64,000 bases of DNA. Origin: Moringa oleifera. Taxonomy: Eukaryota; Streptophyta; Magnoliopsida; Brassicales; Moringaceae. This document shows positions 12,540-24,327 of the stretch, piece by piece. The translations under genes and the position numbers were made by a program. How positions within the stretch are numbered: position 1 is the stretch's first letter; each line of letters opens with the position of its first letter. The notes under the pieces are model-generated. The model was not told where the DNA came from and did no database searches. It saw only the letters and a program-made list of their open reading frames with translations. Location of the stretch: positions 436,501 to 500,500 of the forward strand of contig JAJFZO010000609.1 in the NCBI GenBank assembly GCA_021397835.1, given 5' to 3'.

Positions 12540-14150
12540 TTATATTCAAGTCAGACTATAGTATATTCCTACAATAATTGTCCTCCACATTGGAGTCAAC
12601 TCAATCGGTGAGCAGTGGCAGTAAATTTGCTGATCAAAGAACTTATGATCCTAATTTCTCTTATAAGCCTACTCAGCTAGGTTTAAGATTTTTTATTTTA
12701 ATGTTTCTTTTAAGGATCAATACCTATTTATATGCATGCTTGTTTATTTTCTTTGTGTTGAATCTTATATGCTTTTCTTGCCTTATGCATATCTCGATTT
12801 AACCATGGTTAACATTAAGAACATGATGTTTTCTTTAATGAGAATATTACCAAGGCATTTCAAGATTAAGAACCAGCTCGGGGACTCTTACTTCTAGATC
12901 AAGAACTCATGCATTTAGATGAGCCACTAAATGAGCTGATGTTGTGACTATGAGAAACTAATGAGGAAATGAGCAAGTAAAGCTCTTATGTAATACTCTA
13001 AAATCAGGAAGCTGTTATAATAGCTGATAAGGTGCTGGGCCAATTAGAGAATAGTTTCTCTAGGGAAACTGTTAATGCATCAAATTGACCGTTTCTTCAA
13101 TGGAGATTTGCATGGATGAAAAGTGGTTCATTTCTTAATGGCTTGAAGAAATTTATTTTCATTCATGACCTCATAGTTGCTTGGAGTCTATGCACAAGTT
13201 TATTCTCCCTATTAATCATGATTTGTATATTGCAGAAAGAAACGTGGGGTTAGTAAGAGGCATGATGTCCGACATAACTAAGATATATAAGTTTCTCGAT
13301 CTAAGATCTTGATAGCTTATTCTCTTCATTTCTTAGTTATTATGTACAATCATGTTGTTTTGCTTTCCCTTTATTGTTCTAATTTATTAGTCCTGTTTAG
13401 CTTCTTATTTTTGTTCTAACCTAATATTTTTCTTAGGTTATTTAGAGGATGACTTTGGTCATGAAGAAGTATGAGTTTTGCAATGGTGCCTTGATTTATG
13501 CTTTGAAAAAGGTTAAAAAAGCTAATAAATTATTCTTTATGTAGTGGATCAAGCTACCACATTAAGAGTAGAGGTTGAAAGATTATAGGCTATGCCAAAG
13601 GAAAAGGCCTTAGTTATGAAGGAGATAGAATTGGCTCAGGCTCAGATGGATTCTAAACAACAAATTGAGGCAATACATAGAATTCTAATAGCTCGCCATT
13701 TTGATGATATGAATTGGATGAGGGAAGTAGTTATTTTGGCCTTCTTAGATAATTTAGACTACACCAAAAGAGTTGCTAGAGATTCTACTTCCTTGTATTG
13801 GTTGACCAGGCTAGAGGTTATAGCTGAGCTTTAGGCCAAGTATCTTAATTGATTGCTCTTATTCGTGGTGCTACCATTGTTACTTTTGAGGCATTAACAT
13901 TAGCACCTGATGCTATTGATGAGTCTATAGCTTTGGTGCCAATCCTTGATGAGGTGGCCACTGCATCTTTTGTTATCATTCCTAAATTGACGTTATTTTT
14001 ATCATATTTGCATTAGTCATTTTTTGATCTTACTCATATTTCTAATGCAGCTTTAGGTTCAGCTACTGCCATGACTTTGAGCATTAATGTTAATTTTCTC
14101 TTGTTTCACTCCTTTCCTTTGCCATTTTTTTAAAGGATATCCCCGATCTA
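12540..14150 (+). pseudogene. Decayed coding-like region of unknown transposon
   Basis: Several short + strand open segments with less AT-rich, coding-like composition, including one at 13592-13834 rich in charged helices (MKEIELAQAQMD at its start). I do not recognise a family. It lies upstream of a Transposase_32-like block in the same orientation and may be the 5' part of the same dead element. Stops and frameshifts are frequent, so no gene is called. Confidence 0.35.
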
Positions 14151-14154
14151 ACAT

Positions 14155-14600
14155 CTAAAACTTGAATATGATGAAGTAAGGGATCCTAATCTTGGAATAG
14201 GTGATAAAAAAAAACTCTTGATTTGTATTGAATTCTTCAAAATCCTACAAGAAAACTTTAGATCCTAACCTTAATAACAAGTATCCTAATTTGGATTTAG
14301 CTATTCAAAAACTCGATTTAGAAAAACCCTCGACCTGATCTTCACCCCAATTTGAAAAAGTTTTCGACCTTGAACCAGATGAAAGGATTTTGATCTTCGA
14401 TTTTGGACCCTAATTTAGGAAACTCTAGACCTTGGATTTGGGGTAAAAAGAAATCCCAATTTTAGAAAACTCTTAATTTGAACTTAATACTAAGCTAATT
14501 AAAGATAGGAAGTCAAGTCCCAATCTTAAATTAAAAATGTGGAGTTAAATCCCAATCCTAAATTCAAAGCTTTCCATTGGCGAAAATTCTCCTAACAACT
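14155..14600. repeat. Diverged short repeats (GATCCTAATCTTGGA-like)
   Basis: Variants of 'cctaatcttggaa' and 'aaatcccaatcctaaat' recur many times over about 440 bases, for example GATCCTAATCTTGGAATAGG and AATCCCAATCCTAAATTC. This looks like an old, diverged tandem array lying between the two coding-like parts of the dead element. Confidence 0.45.
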
Positions 14601-14859
14601 GTCTTGGCTTCTTTAAGGCAAAATCAGATGTCAACAATCACTAATCAAATTATAATAAATATGCTAAGGCAAATCGTTAAGTAAGAAAAGAGGCAATTCT
14701 CTGAAAAGAAGCATGAGAAACGCTCTAAGCTTAGATATGATGAGTGAGGTCTCCGTAGAAAGAATGAGTGTAGGCTTAAGTTTAATACTGAATTCTCTTT
14801 TAGAAATATAGCTTTATGTAGGAATATTGACTTTATTAACTTGATGAACCTAAGGATAG

Positions 14860-15490
14860 AGTACATGATAGAAAACCTTGGATGGAAAACCTTTATGTAC
14901 TTTGAAGGACGAATTCTATCCTAAACTGGTCAAAACCTTTTACATTAACATGGAATTTTCAAATGATAAGGTTACTGTTAATAGTTGTATAGGTAATAAT
15001 GAGATTAAATTCTCATATAGAGAGTTAGCCATGATTTTTGAAAATACCTTATAAAGGTTTGGTTGTATATGACATCTAAATAAATCATGTCTAAGGCTGC
15101 ATTAGAGATGCTATGTTTTAAACTACCAGCAAAAAAGAGGCTATAAGAACTTAAAGATTTTAGTTAGGGTTCTTCACCACAATATTGTGCATATTTTTAT
15201 GCCTAGGTCTAGAAATCAAGATGAGGTTACTTTAATGGACACATACCTCATAAACAAGCCATTTGAATAGGAGACTTGTTACTTGCCTTACACAATTATA
15301 AGACACTTGATTAATGCAGTAGAAAATAAAAACTTAATTTTCTCTATGGCATGATTTAACTGTCATCTTTGACCATTTTAATGTCCCTATATCTCTTATT
15401 TTAGAAATAATCACCCTTCAAGCTAGGGACATTATTAATAAAGCCATTCTTAGGCACATGCATTTGAAAGAAAAAAATCGCGTAACTAAT
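14860..15490 (+). pseudogene. Broken 'putative plant transposon protein' (Transposase_32-like) block
   Basis: Translating + with frame changes gives a run that follows the plant Transposase_32 (PF20167) pattern. KTFYINMEFSNDKVTVNS is followed by a short segment, then HHNIVHIFMPRSRNQDEVTL, YLPYTIIRHLIN and TVIFDHFNVPISL. In the family these correspond to the 'EFYAN... V+G', 'H...I..PR.gn..ev...D', 'yl I..hm' and 'G.llt.iF..f.VdL' blocks. At least two frame changes and several stops make it non-functional. It is the most recognisable part of the dead element covering roughly 12.5-15.5 kb. Identification is from memory of the family pattern. Confidence 0.6.
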
Positions 15491-15699
15491 TGTTGATCCT
15501 ATCTTTAGATTTTTCATAAATATTAAGTAAAGTTTCAATATGTGTTAAATCTAGCATGTGTTGAACATGTAAATTTTGTCAATATTCAAGTTCAAAAAAG
15601 CATGATTTCTTCTTGAAGTATGATTGAAGATTGTCATTCAATCCTTTATCTCGTATCATTTTCCTCTTACCACATATTTTTTTTACCCCACACGTTAGT

Positions 15700-17200
15700 G
15701 ATGAAACTTATTTTTTTATAAGATTTCTTCTTCACTTAATGTAAAAGAAGGCAAACTGGTTTCGTGTTCTTCATCAAATGCTTTCTTTTGCATTGTAACT
15801 GAGTGATTTTTTTTTTTTGGAAGGAAATGTTTATGACCCATATATACATTCTTTTTACCATGTTGCAATCTATAAGTGTACGTGCTCTCATCACATATAG
15901 GACAAGCTTAATTGAATAACCAAAAAGATTCTGATAAGCAAAAAAATATTTGATTGTTCACACAAAATAATCGATAACGTAAGTAACTTTTTTTGATAAG
16001 AATCATGGACTTCTACAATGACTTTATATAAAAGCTTCACATTATTAATCAATGCGATAAGATCTATATCAATATCATTACTTGGTTATCGAAATTTTAT
16101 AATATAAGCAAGGATAACGAATTTTCTTTTCATACATAACTACGAGTGGTAAATTATGTGTTATCATTACCATTGGCCAATAACTATAAGCATTGCCAAT
16201 AGAACTATGTAGATTTGTTCTATTAGCAGAAATAGCCAATCATAGATTTTTATGTTCTAATGCAAAATCTGGCCATTTGAAGTCTACTAATTAACTTTCA
16301 AGCATGTGAATCAACATGATGCCAAAAGTTTTCAATCTTTTTCTTTTCGTTAGCATACCAAGTCAAGTCTTGTGTAATTTGTGGTGACTAAAACATTCAT
16401 TTGAATCTTGGGATAAGAGAAGCATGCTGAAATACTTTGGTAGAAATTCCTCTTATTCACTTTTTTGCCTTATTATTTTCCTTTCATCTCGATAGTCCAC
16501 AAGTAAAACAAGATGATAAATCTTTATACTCCTTCTTATAGAGTATACAATCATTTGGACAAGCTTTTATTTTTTCATATTCTAAACTCAACGTATTCAT
16601 ATATATATATTTTGATTTCATACATGAATGAAGAGATTTCGTTCTTAATAAAAAATATATTAGACAAATAATTTAACAAATTAGAGAAGCTCTTATTCAA
16701 TTACCTATATTTTTCTTTTATATTACATGATGTTATCAACGCAAACAACTTAGTGTATTTGATATCATCAGGATAGAAGGGCTTCTTTGCATTTTTTAGT
16801 AAGTTTGAAAATAATTTAGGATCATCTTAATAACATTAAAAGGTATCATTAACCATATTTATTTTATTGCCAATATGATCATCCCTGTAAGTTTCATCAA
16901 ACATTGTTCTCTTGTGCAAGGTCTAGTGGAACCCTTTTCTCCATGTCAAATCCATCTTTTATATCTCCCATCAATCACTTTATTAAACAAATGATATTTT
17001 AATTCTTCAATACTTAATAATATCAACTTAACACATGATTAACAAGGATATCTAATGAGAGTAAGATCTTTGCAATAAGAAATAGTAAAAGCAAAAAACT
17101 CATCCATGCCATCAAAAAACTCCTTAGATAATCCATTCAAATGTATTCAAGATTTATCTATATTCTATTCTATGATGACAAAAAAACAAAACTCATTTAT
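15700..17200 (-). pseudogene. Decayed CACTA (En/Spm) transposase, TNP2-like
   Basis: The - strand carries, in order, a trace of the N-terminal transposase-associated domain (near 17080-16915, with the YPC..C spacing, an EELKYHL helix and a W-x-HGE end). After it come the TNP2 start resembling LYKKEYKDLSSCFTCG (near 16550-16500), then IPRFKxMF (near 16410). A long block ADFALEHKNLWLAISANRT through SIGNAYSYWPM (near 16275-16165) matches the LGLAxDGxNPFGxxxxxYSxWPV core of TNP2. Stops and frameshifts occur throughout. No CACTA terminus was found around it, so its ends are unknown. It points away from the Transposase_32-like block. Confidence 0.75.
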
Positions 17201-17249
17201 TATATATGCTTATCACGTTTGTAATACATATCATGTAAAGCAATGTTAT

Positions 17250-19200
17250 TATAAAAAAGAATTTTAAAATAAATCAAATTATATATGAAGAAAGTATATT
17301 TCTTATGCTTGCTAAGTACATGTCCCTAAATGCAGACAAGAATTGATTTTAGATAAGATTTGCCTCTAAAGGACACAAGCTTAGTTCTTTTAATTTAATA
17401 GTAACCTTTATTTTACTTAAAATTGGTTTTTTTTTTCTTGCCAATGCAGCAGCTGGTCCTTAACTTTTTCATTGCTTCTTCTGTATTACCTATAATCTTT
17501 TTGAACGGCAGTGCCTAAGGAGTTTATATAGAGTTTGGTTAAATAAAATATATTACTTAAAAAAGTAATTAGTGTTGGGTTTAAGTGTCCTTAGATAATG
17601 GAGTCCATTTTATTAGATTATTAACAAGATTAGCTGAGAAAGAAAAAAGCAATGAGAAACTTGCCTTTTCAATGAGTTATTTCAACTCCAAATTGGTTCA
17701 AGTTTTCCAATGGTTAAATTTTCCTAGCCTTTTTAATGAGTATGTATACCATATAGTGTTATTTAATGCTATTTTTACAAAATGCTATTACATATGCAAT
17801 CATTAATCTGATTGAAAATCGAACTAAATCAAAGAACTGTAATGCATCTATGTGATGTATCTATCAAATAGTAGCCATTAATCTATTAATTATGTGATGC
17901 ATTTTGGCAACCCAAACCAGAAAGAAAGGCAAAAAAAAAAAAAGAACTCCGATTTAATTTTATATTTACATTTTATAACGTTTATATTAGTCCACCTTAA
18001 TCAGCAAGCACTGAAGTTATTTGTATCCAAGACTTAAGCTATTTCAACCATAAAGATTAAAAAAAATAAAAATTGTCAAGGGTACCCTAGTTTTTCATCA
18101 ATGGATTACATATAATTTTTTTTTTTTTTTGCAATTCCAGACACAAATGAACCATAAATAGAGAAAAATTATCATATAATGTTACCTTGTTGCTATTGTT
18201 TCTTTGAATTGGACTTTGTCCCGTTGTCCTCTACCCAACGTGTGCTATTGAGAGGAAATATCATTGAGAAACTTGTCAACTTGGTTTTTTAATAAGTTAT
18301 TGTAATGCTTCTAACTGTTTTAACCTTTTTTGTTTTTTTTTTTTTGGCACAATGCATTGAGATGTAGAAAAGAATATATGAGTTCACCTTAACTTGCAAG
18401 CACCAAATTTCTCTTTGCCCAACACTTTTTTTTTTAATCACAAAAACATAATAGAATGATCTTGGACACCCTCGTTTTCCTTCATATTTCTTTGAGCAAT
18501 TTTCAAAATACTAAGTAATATGTACAAGGTACCAAAGGGGTGCTACCCATTACAAGTTTATGAATATCTCCATTAATAGTATTTATAATTATTTAGATTT
18601 ATACAATAATAATGAGCCAAAAATATAGAATTGAAATAAAAATTTGGTTTACATGTGAACTTATTATTATTATAAGAATAGAAAAGAACCACTTTATCTT
18701 TCTAAACAAAAGTTCTTATCACTATCAAGAATCTTACATATGGCTTCATCATTATGAGGAAACAGTGAAACTATCCTATATAAAGACAGAATTTTAAAAC
18801 AATAAAAATTGAAATGCATTTATGATAATATTTTTAAATTATAAAAAATTCAAATGCCTATTTTTGTTAATAAAAATACAAGAGTTGTTAAATGGTTTAT
18901 GGAGAAAAAGTAATAACCATTGTATAGTTTCATAAAACAATAGAAATATTCCCAACTTAAAAGTTAATTTTAACGAGTTTCTTCTGCAGATTAGAATCCA
19001 ATTCTTAGAATAAATATAAATCTAAATGGATCAATAGAAATTAGTCGTTTCAATGTGATATTTGAAAATTTCAAGCACGTAATCACTTTATTATGTGCTT
19101 AGTACATGGGTACATGTCAAGCCATTCAAAACCATTGACTTAGTCATATACACATCAAGTGTTGTCTTTAATTAGGTCCTGCATAATGTTCCAACTAGTG
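17250..19200. other. Intergenic DNA with diverged repeats
   Basis: No gene seen. Segments near 17640-17720 and 18260-18330 share a GAGAAACTTG...TTATT pattern. Segments near 17985-18100 and 18385-18490 share a ttaxxxxGCAAGCAC...GGxxACCCT pattern, suggesting old internal duplications. Several T-runs (near 18118, 18330 and 18427) may be remains of retroposon tails. The sequence at 18530-18560 (AAGGGGTGCTACCCATTACA) resembles the short insertion in TT9 intron 14. Confidence 0.4.
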
Positions 19201-19204
19201 ATGA

Positions 19205-19256
19205 TAAGTAATTTCATGATCATAATATATTAAGTAATTTCATGATCATAATATAT
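19205..19256. repeat. Perfect 26-bp tandem duplication
   Basis: The unit TAAGTAATTTCATGATCATA plus ATATAT occurs twice in a row without mismatch, which implies a recent event. Confidence 0.9.
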
Positions 19257-19259
19257 AGA

Positions 19260-21120
19260 GGAAAAATATTAAGCCTTGAAGGATTGCAATATCCAATGCT
19301 AGTTAGAGATAACTTAATAAATTTGTGCAAGAAGTTTTATATCAAAGTTGCATCTGGATACAAATTGTTATGGGCCTCGTAAAATGGAAAGTTTTATGGT
19401 AGATAGATTCATTTAATGCATAAGATACTGATAGAAATTGGTGTTGATTAACACTCGACATAGTTTTTCAACATGAACAGATATATGATTGGTTGTGCAT
19501 GCCAATGATGTACTACAAACATGTAGCTAAAAGAATATTTATAGTAGTACAAGTTTTTTCTTACTATTATCAACCACATCAGATATCATATTGATGTTTT
19601 TCTCAAGCTTAGTCTTGTTCTGAATCCCACTTAAAAAGTTGATATGAAGAAAAGATAAGTTAAAACATTACAAAGATCCACTAAAGATTTTGACCCGTTT
19701 CTTTAACTATTAGGAAAAGAATTATTTAGGGTGTCTAAGTGGCATCAACAATTGAAAAGTAAAATCCAGAGGACATAATTGATATGTTTATCATTTTCTT
19801 CTTTATTTTTTTTTCTTTTAAGTGAATGAAATCCCCAAGTAGTAAAAATATAGAATACAATCACTAAATCAAATTTGGTAATTACAACACCTAATAAAAT
19901 CAAAGCAAACAATACTACCACTACACAATAAACCAAGATCAAAAAGATAAATCAAACCCAAGACCCATAAAGACCTGACTTCATTCGACCTTCATCATGG
20001 AATCTTTATAAGCTACTTCATCTGTAACTCTTGCAGTAGTATGTCTTATGTATGATAGTTTTGATGTCTGTCTGCAATTTTTATTAGTTACTATGCCATA
20101 GTTTTGTCAATATTTTAACTATCTTTTCTTCTTTGATGCATTTGATGCCTCACTCTATGAATATCATACATAATGACAGCCTAATGTTTTAAGTTTGACC
20201 TTTTCTTGTAAAAGATATGGTAGCTTAAGGAGGAAGATATGCCATTATCACCAATAGAACATTCTATAAAAATAGTGTCATGCAGAAGATATTAAGATGT
20301 GCTTAAGAACTTATACTTTTAACTATTATTTAATTAAACTAGCACTTTTAGGTGATAAACTCCCATTGCTTACAACAAATAATATTTTATATTATTACAA
20401 GGATTGCTTGCCTAGTTTACTATAACATTGATATTTACACACTCTCTTTTTTTTATATATACATTATGGCTTTTTCTTATCTCACTAAAAGATTTTATTT
20501 ATTAAAACCATCTTTTTTCTAGAGAATGATGATCCAAAACAATGTGATTGAACCCATAAACTGATAATCAAAAGATTTTTTTTTTTTTTATAGAAATCTT
20601 ATACGATGGGATGAACTAAGTTCTTTTTCTTATCTTTAGGATTACTGTATCGATTCATAGTCAAAAATCAATACTAAGTTGGTACTAATGAATCCATAGA
20701 ACATCATATCTCTTGCCCTTATTTTCGGCATGCAATGAAAAACTTAACCCAAAAGATTAATAACAGAAATTACTAGTGGAGAATCGCAAACCTTAAACCA
20801 AAAATCCTCTCTTTGTCTCTCATGTGTGAGACTAGGATTACGGTAGTTTTATCACACCCAATTTTCTTGCTTCAATGCTATTGTCCGGTCATGCATGATG
20901 CCAAACGCAAGCTTTTCTCATGAAATCTTTCAAAAGAAATAAAGTCGTCGATCGATTCTCCAGCAAAATACTTTATCTTCCTTACTTTTCCCTTTAAGTC
21001 AAACAAAGTAAAGTTTGTCACTAAAAAAGTAAATCATACTGAATGGAGATTGATAATTATTTACTAAAAAATATAAATTATATTAACTACTTAATAATTT
21101 TGATTACTAAAAAACACAAT
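19260..21120. other. Intergenic DNA, no gene seen
   Basis: No coding signal or known transposon domain. Small open frames are AT-biased and lack any pattern I recognise. Confidence 0.5.
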
Positions 21121-21520
21121 TTTCTTATAAATTAAATAGTCGGAATGTTACATACTCAGTCAAGAGAGCTTGGGTTCAAATTTGTTTTCTTGTGTTTTTT
21201 CAAAATAATTCAATTGAAACTTTTGTGAAGCTCATAAAAGAAAATAACACATAAGTATCCTACAAACCGAGTGATTGGAATGTTACATACTCACCCTAGA
21301 TAGTTTGGATACAAATTTATCCTCTTGTCTCTTTTTTTTTTAAAAATAATTAAAATGAAATTTTATTAAAACTATGAAGAGAAAAAGATATAAGTTTTCT
21401 ATAAATTGAGTGGTTAGCATGTTACAAACTCATCAAAAAGACTTGATTTCGAATCTACCATAAATGCACATTACAAATCAAAGAGTTTCTCTCTTAAATA
21501 ATTTTTTTTTCTCTAATTAG
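21121..21520 (+). repeat. Three tandem units of about 137 bp
   Basis: Units start near 21121, 21259 and 21396. Each begins with a form of TATAAATTxAxTGGTxxxAATGTTACATACTCA and is followed by a G-rich word, as in CTTGGGTTCAAAT in unit 1. The spacing is regular at 137-138 bp, though the copies have diverged. The GGTTCAAAT word resembles a tRNA-type B box, so a SINE-like origin is possible. A related word (CTTGGGTTCGAGTCT) appears near 63646. Confidence 0.75.
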
Positions 21521-21759
21521 GATAATAATAAAAGACAAGATAGCAAATCAAGTTGTAAGTTATCATGCAAACAATTAGTATATTAAAATTTAAGTTGGAA
21601 AACATGATAGTTTATAATTTTTTTCTTATATATATATATGAACACTAAATTAAATTTAATTGGCAAAGTTTGTAAATTAATCTAAAAGGAATATTAAATC
21701 ATTCATTAAGGATACTATAAATTGTTTCTTGAAAATATGTTATCAATTACATTTCGATT

Positions 21760-22290
21760 ATGGATGTAAACAGAACGAGGCAAGATTAGGGATACCTTCT
21801 CCATTATTGTTCCCAATTATAAATTTAATCTCTATTCTCACTATATTCCTATTTAAAAAAAAAACAGAGATAGAATGAAAATTTTTCCGTGTTGAGAATA
21901 AGTAAATTCAAAATTGTCATTTCTTATAATGTCATTTTATTTATATTCTTTTAAAAAATATATTATTTAAAATTTTAAATTATATTATAGTTAAATAGGC
22001 ATAAATTAAACTTTATTTAAATTTTAAGTTTGACTCAAAATATATTTATGCTTGAATTGAGTTTAATTTAAATTTAAGTTGAATTTAATAAAAATTTATA
22101 TTTTAAGTTATGTACATATATATAATAAAAAATTAAATGAGAGTTAGTATGGGGATGGAAACAAGACGAGAAAATCCCCATTCTCGTTTAAAAAATTTTG
22201 GGGAATCCTTGAACCCGAAACTGCCTCATTTATGCTCCCCCATTAAGGGTAAATTCCCATCCAACGAGAAAAATTGACACTTTTAATCTC
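21760..22290. repeat. Probable dispersed repeat with GGGGATGG / CCCCATTC-type ends
   Basis: Both ends of this stretch carry the GGGxGATGGAAACAAGACGAG / TTCCCATCCAACGAG style of sequence seen in a widespread plant repeat whose members vary in runs of G and C. The middle is AT-rich with TTTAAATT words. I cannot fix target duplications, and the class is unknown. Confidence 0.4.
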
Positions 22291-22299
22291 GATCTAATC

Positions 22300-23870
22300 T
22301 TTGTTTTAATTTATCCAAATCTTATTCATTAATAAATAAGAAAAAAGTCTATCAATATTTATAAAAATTATGTATTTTCATACATTAAAGATAATTATCG
22401 TCTAAATTTAATCAAATTCATAATACTTACATAACGCTTTAATTATAAAATTGTTACTTTAATAATTAAAATAAATTATCTCATGAAACGGTAATTTGAT
22501 ATATGATAACCATTTCAAGTGATAATACTAGGTGTCATCATTGACTTGAAAAAACCTTTAACTATGTGTTTTATGGAGATTTATCTTTAGATAAAATATT
22601 ATTATCTTCCTTTTTCTAAATTTATATCTTTTAAATATAATTTTTTAATAATTTTTTCCTAACAAATCATAAAAATAACCATCTAAGCTTGTGATTACTT
22701 ATAGGATGACGACACATGATTAAGTTTATTTTTCGTGATTTTGGGTTGTCTTTTTGATTCATGAATATTATATGATTTTATGTTTATGATAAATTATAAT
22801 TTTTACATTCATGTTATTTGTCAATAATTTCAACTTGATTAATGAATTTCTTTTGAATAAGATGCATTATCATAATCTTTAATTATAATTTTATATTATT
22901 TTGATGGATTTACGAATATTTTGACATTAATTCGATGATGAAATAAATGTCATCATAATCCAAAAATGAAACATAGAGTTGTGGGTTGGTGTGGGGAATG
23001 TTGACAAATGAATAGTTTAGTAGTAGCTTCTTCTCATTGTATCTAACCACTTTGGAACACAAATCTCGATGAATTGATTCTTTTCGTTCATTGATCATAT
23101 TTAATTAACTACTAACCGACTATGTTCCAGTTTCTTATTCTAAGTTCATCTTGTTTAGACACAAATTGAAACCATATAACATTAACTCACGAATAGATAA
23201 TTGATATTATATTATAAGATAAAGTTTATTTAAAATTTTGATTTTGATTTTACCTTTTTAATTGAATTCCAAAATTTAAAATGTTTTCAAATAAATCATA
23301 ATTTAATAATTTATATCAAATTAAGTTTTATTAAAAATTTAAAAACCAAACATATTTAAATTAAAATTTTTTATAAATGTAAAAAAGTTTAAAAAATCAA
23401 CCCAAAAAATTTTAAAATTTATTAAGTATTGAACATATATATATATTTAAATTATGCTATAAAAATTTAAAAATCTTATAAATAATTTGTTAGTAAAAAA
23501 TTATTTAAATTTAAGAGATAAAATTGAAATTGAGATATAATCTATTTATCTAATTTTTTAAATATTTTAATAATAAAAATACCACTAGTTTTTTACAATC
23601 ATTTTCATTAAAATTTAATTTAAATAAAATTAATATATTAAGTTTTTTAAATATATTTTAAAAATTAAATTTTAATAAAAATAAAATTCAAAATTTAAAA
23701 TAATCTTTTCTCCTATGTTATATGATAGTTTAATTCTAAATTATCGGACTGAAACATTCCTACGTTTTGGTAAACTCTAGATAGAATCCTACTCAACTCC
23801 GTACTTGGTTTTAACTAGTTAATTAGTTGGACCTCCTTTGGAAATATAATTTCTTTAATAAAATTTATTA
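22300..23870. other. AT-rich intergenic DNA
   Basis: No gene seen. The last few hundred bases (23.2-23.7 kb) are extremely AT-rich. The composition changes at about 23870, where the TT9 promoter region begins. Confidence 0.55.
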
Positions 23871-23913
23871 TAAGGTGGGGTAGTGAACTCCTCCACGTAA
23901 TATTGATTGATAC

Positions 23914-23925
23914 CCGGCCCAAATG
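23914..23925 (+). promoter_or_regulatory. GGCCCA (site II-like) promoter motif
   Basis: CCCGGCCCAAATGG contains GGCCCA, the reverse complement of TGGGCC, known as the TCP-bound site II motif of plant housekeeping promoters. It lies about 400 bases before the TT9 start codon in a locally GC-richer stretch without a TATA box. The transcription start is therefore probably within about 100 bases downstream. Confidence 0.45.
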
Positions 23926-24327
23926 GATGCCAAAACCACAACCGATACCCAAATCCATCGAGTTGCCAGCTCGGCCAAACCCCGTTTGTGTTCCTGGCTA
24001 ATTCTCTGTTTTTGTTTTGGTGTTCTGTTCACTGGGAAGAAGAGCAAGTATCCTAATAATACTAATAACTGCAATTGGTGTGTACTTCCTTTCCAGAATC
24101 AGAGCAAGTGTTCTTTGTTCCTGAAAAAAATTTCTCGATCACGATCCCGTATCGGTTTAGCTTTTTTTGTTTCTCGAAGCTGTTTAGGTCGAATTAAGAG
24201 AGAAAAATATTTTTGTCGGTGTTTTTGTTTTTTTGGAGCTATGTTGTCTTCGACGGGATCACTGAATTGAAGACGGGAGTGAGAATGAATCATAGTGAAC
24301 ATAATTTGGAGGGTTGATCGTACAATC

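Noticed and set aside
23923..24270. 115-codon upstream open frame before TT9
   Set aside because: Its ATG lies only a few bases after the GGCCCA promoter motif and is probably outside the transcript. The peptide is Ser/Arg/Lys/Cys-rich with no recognisable domain.
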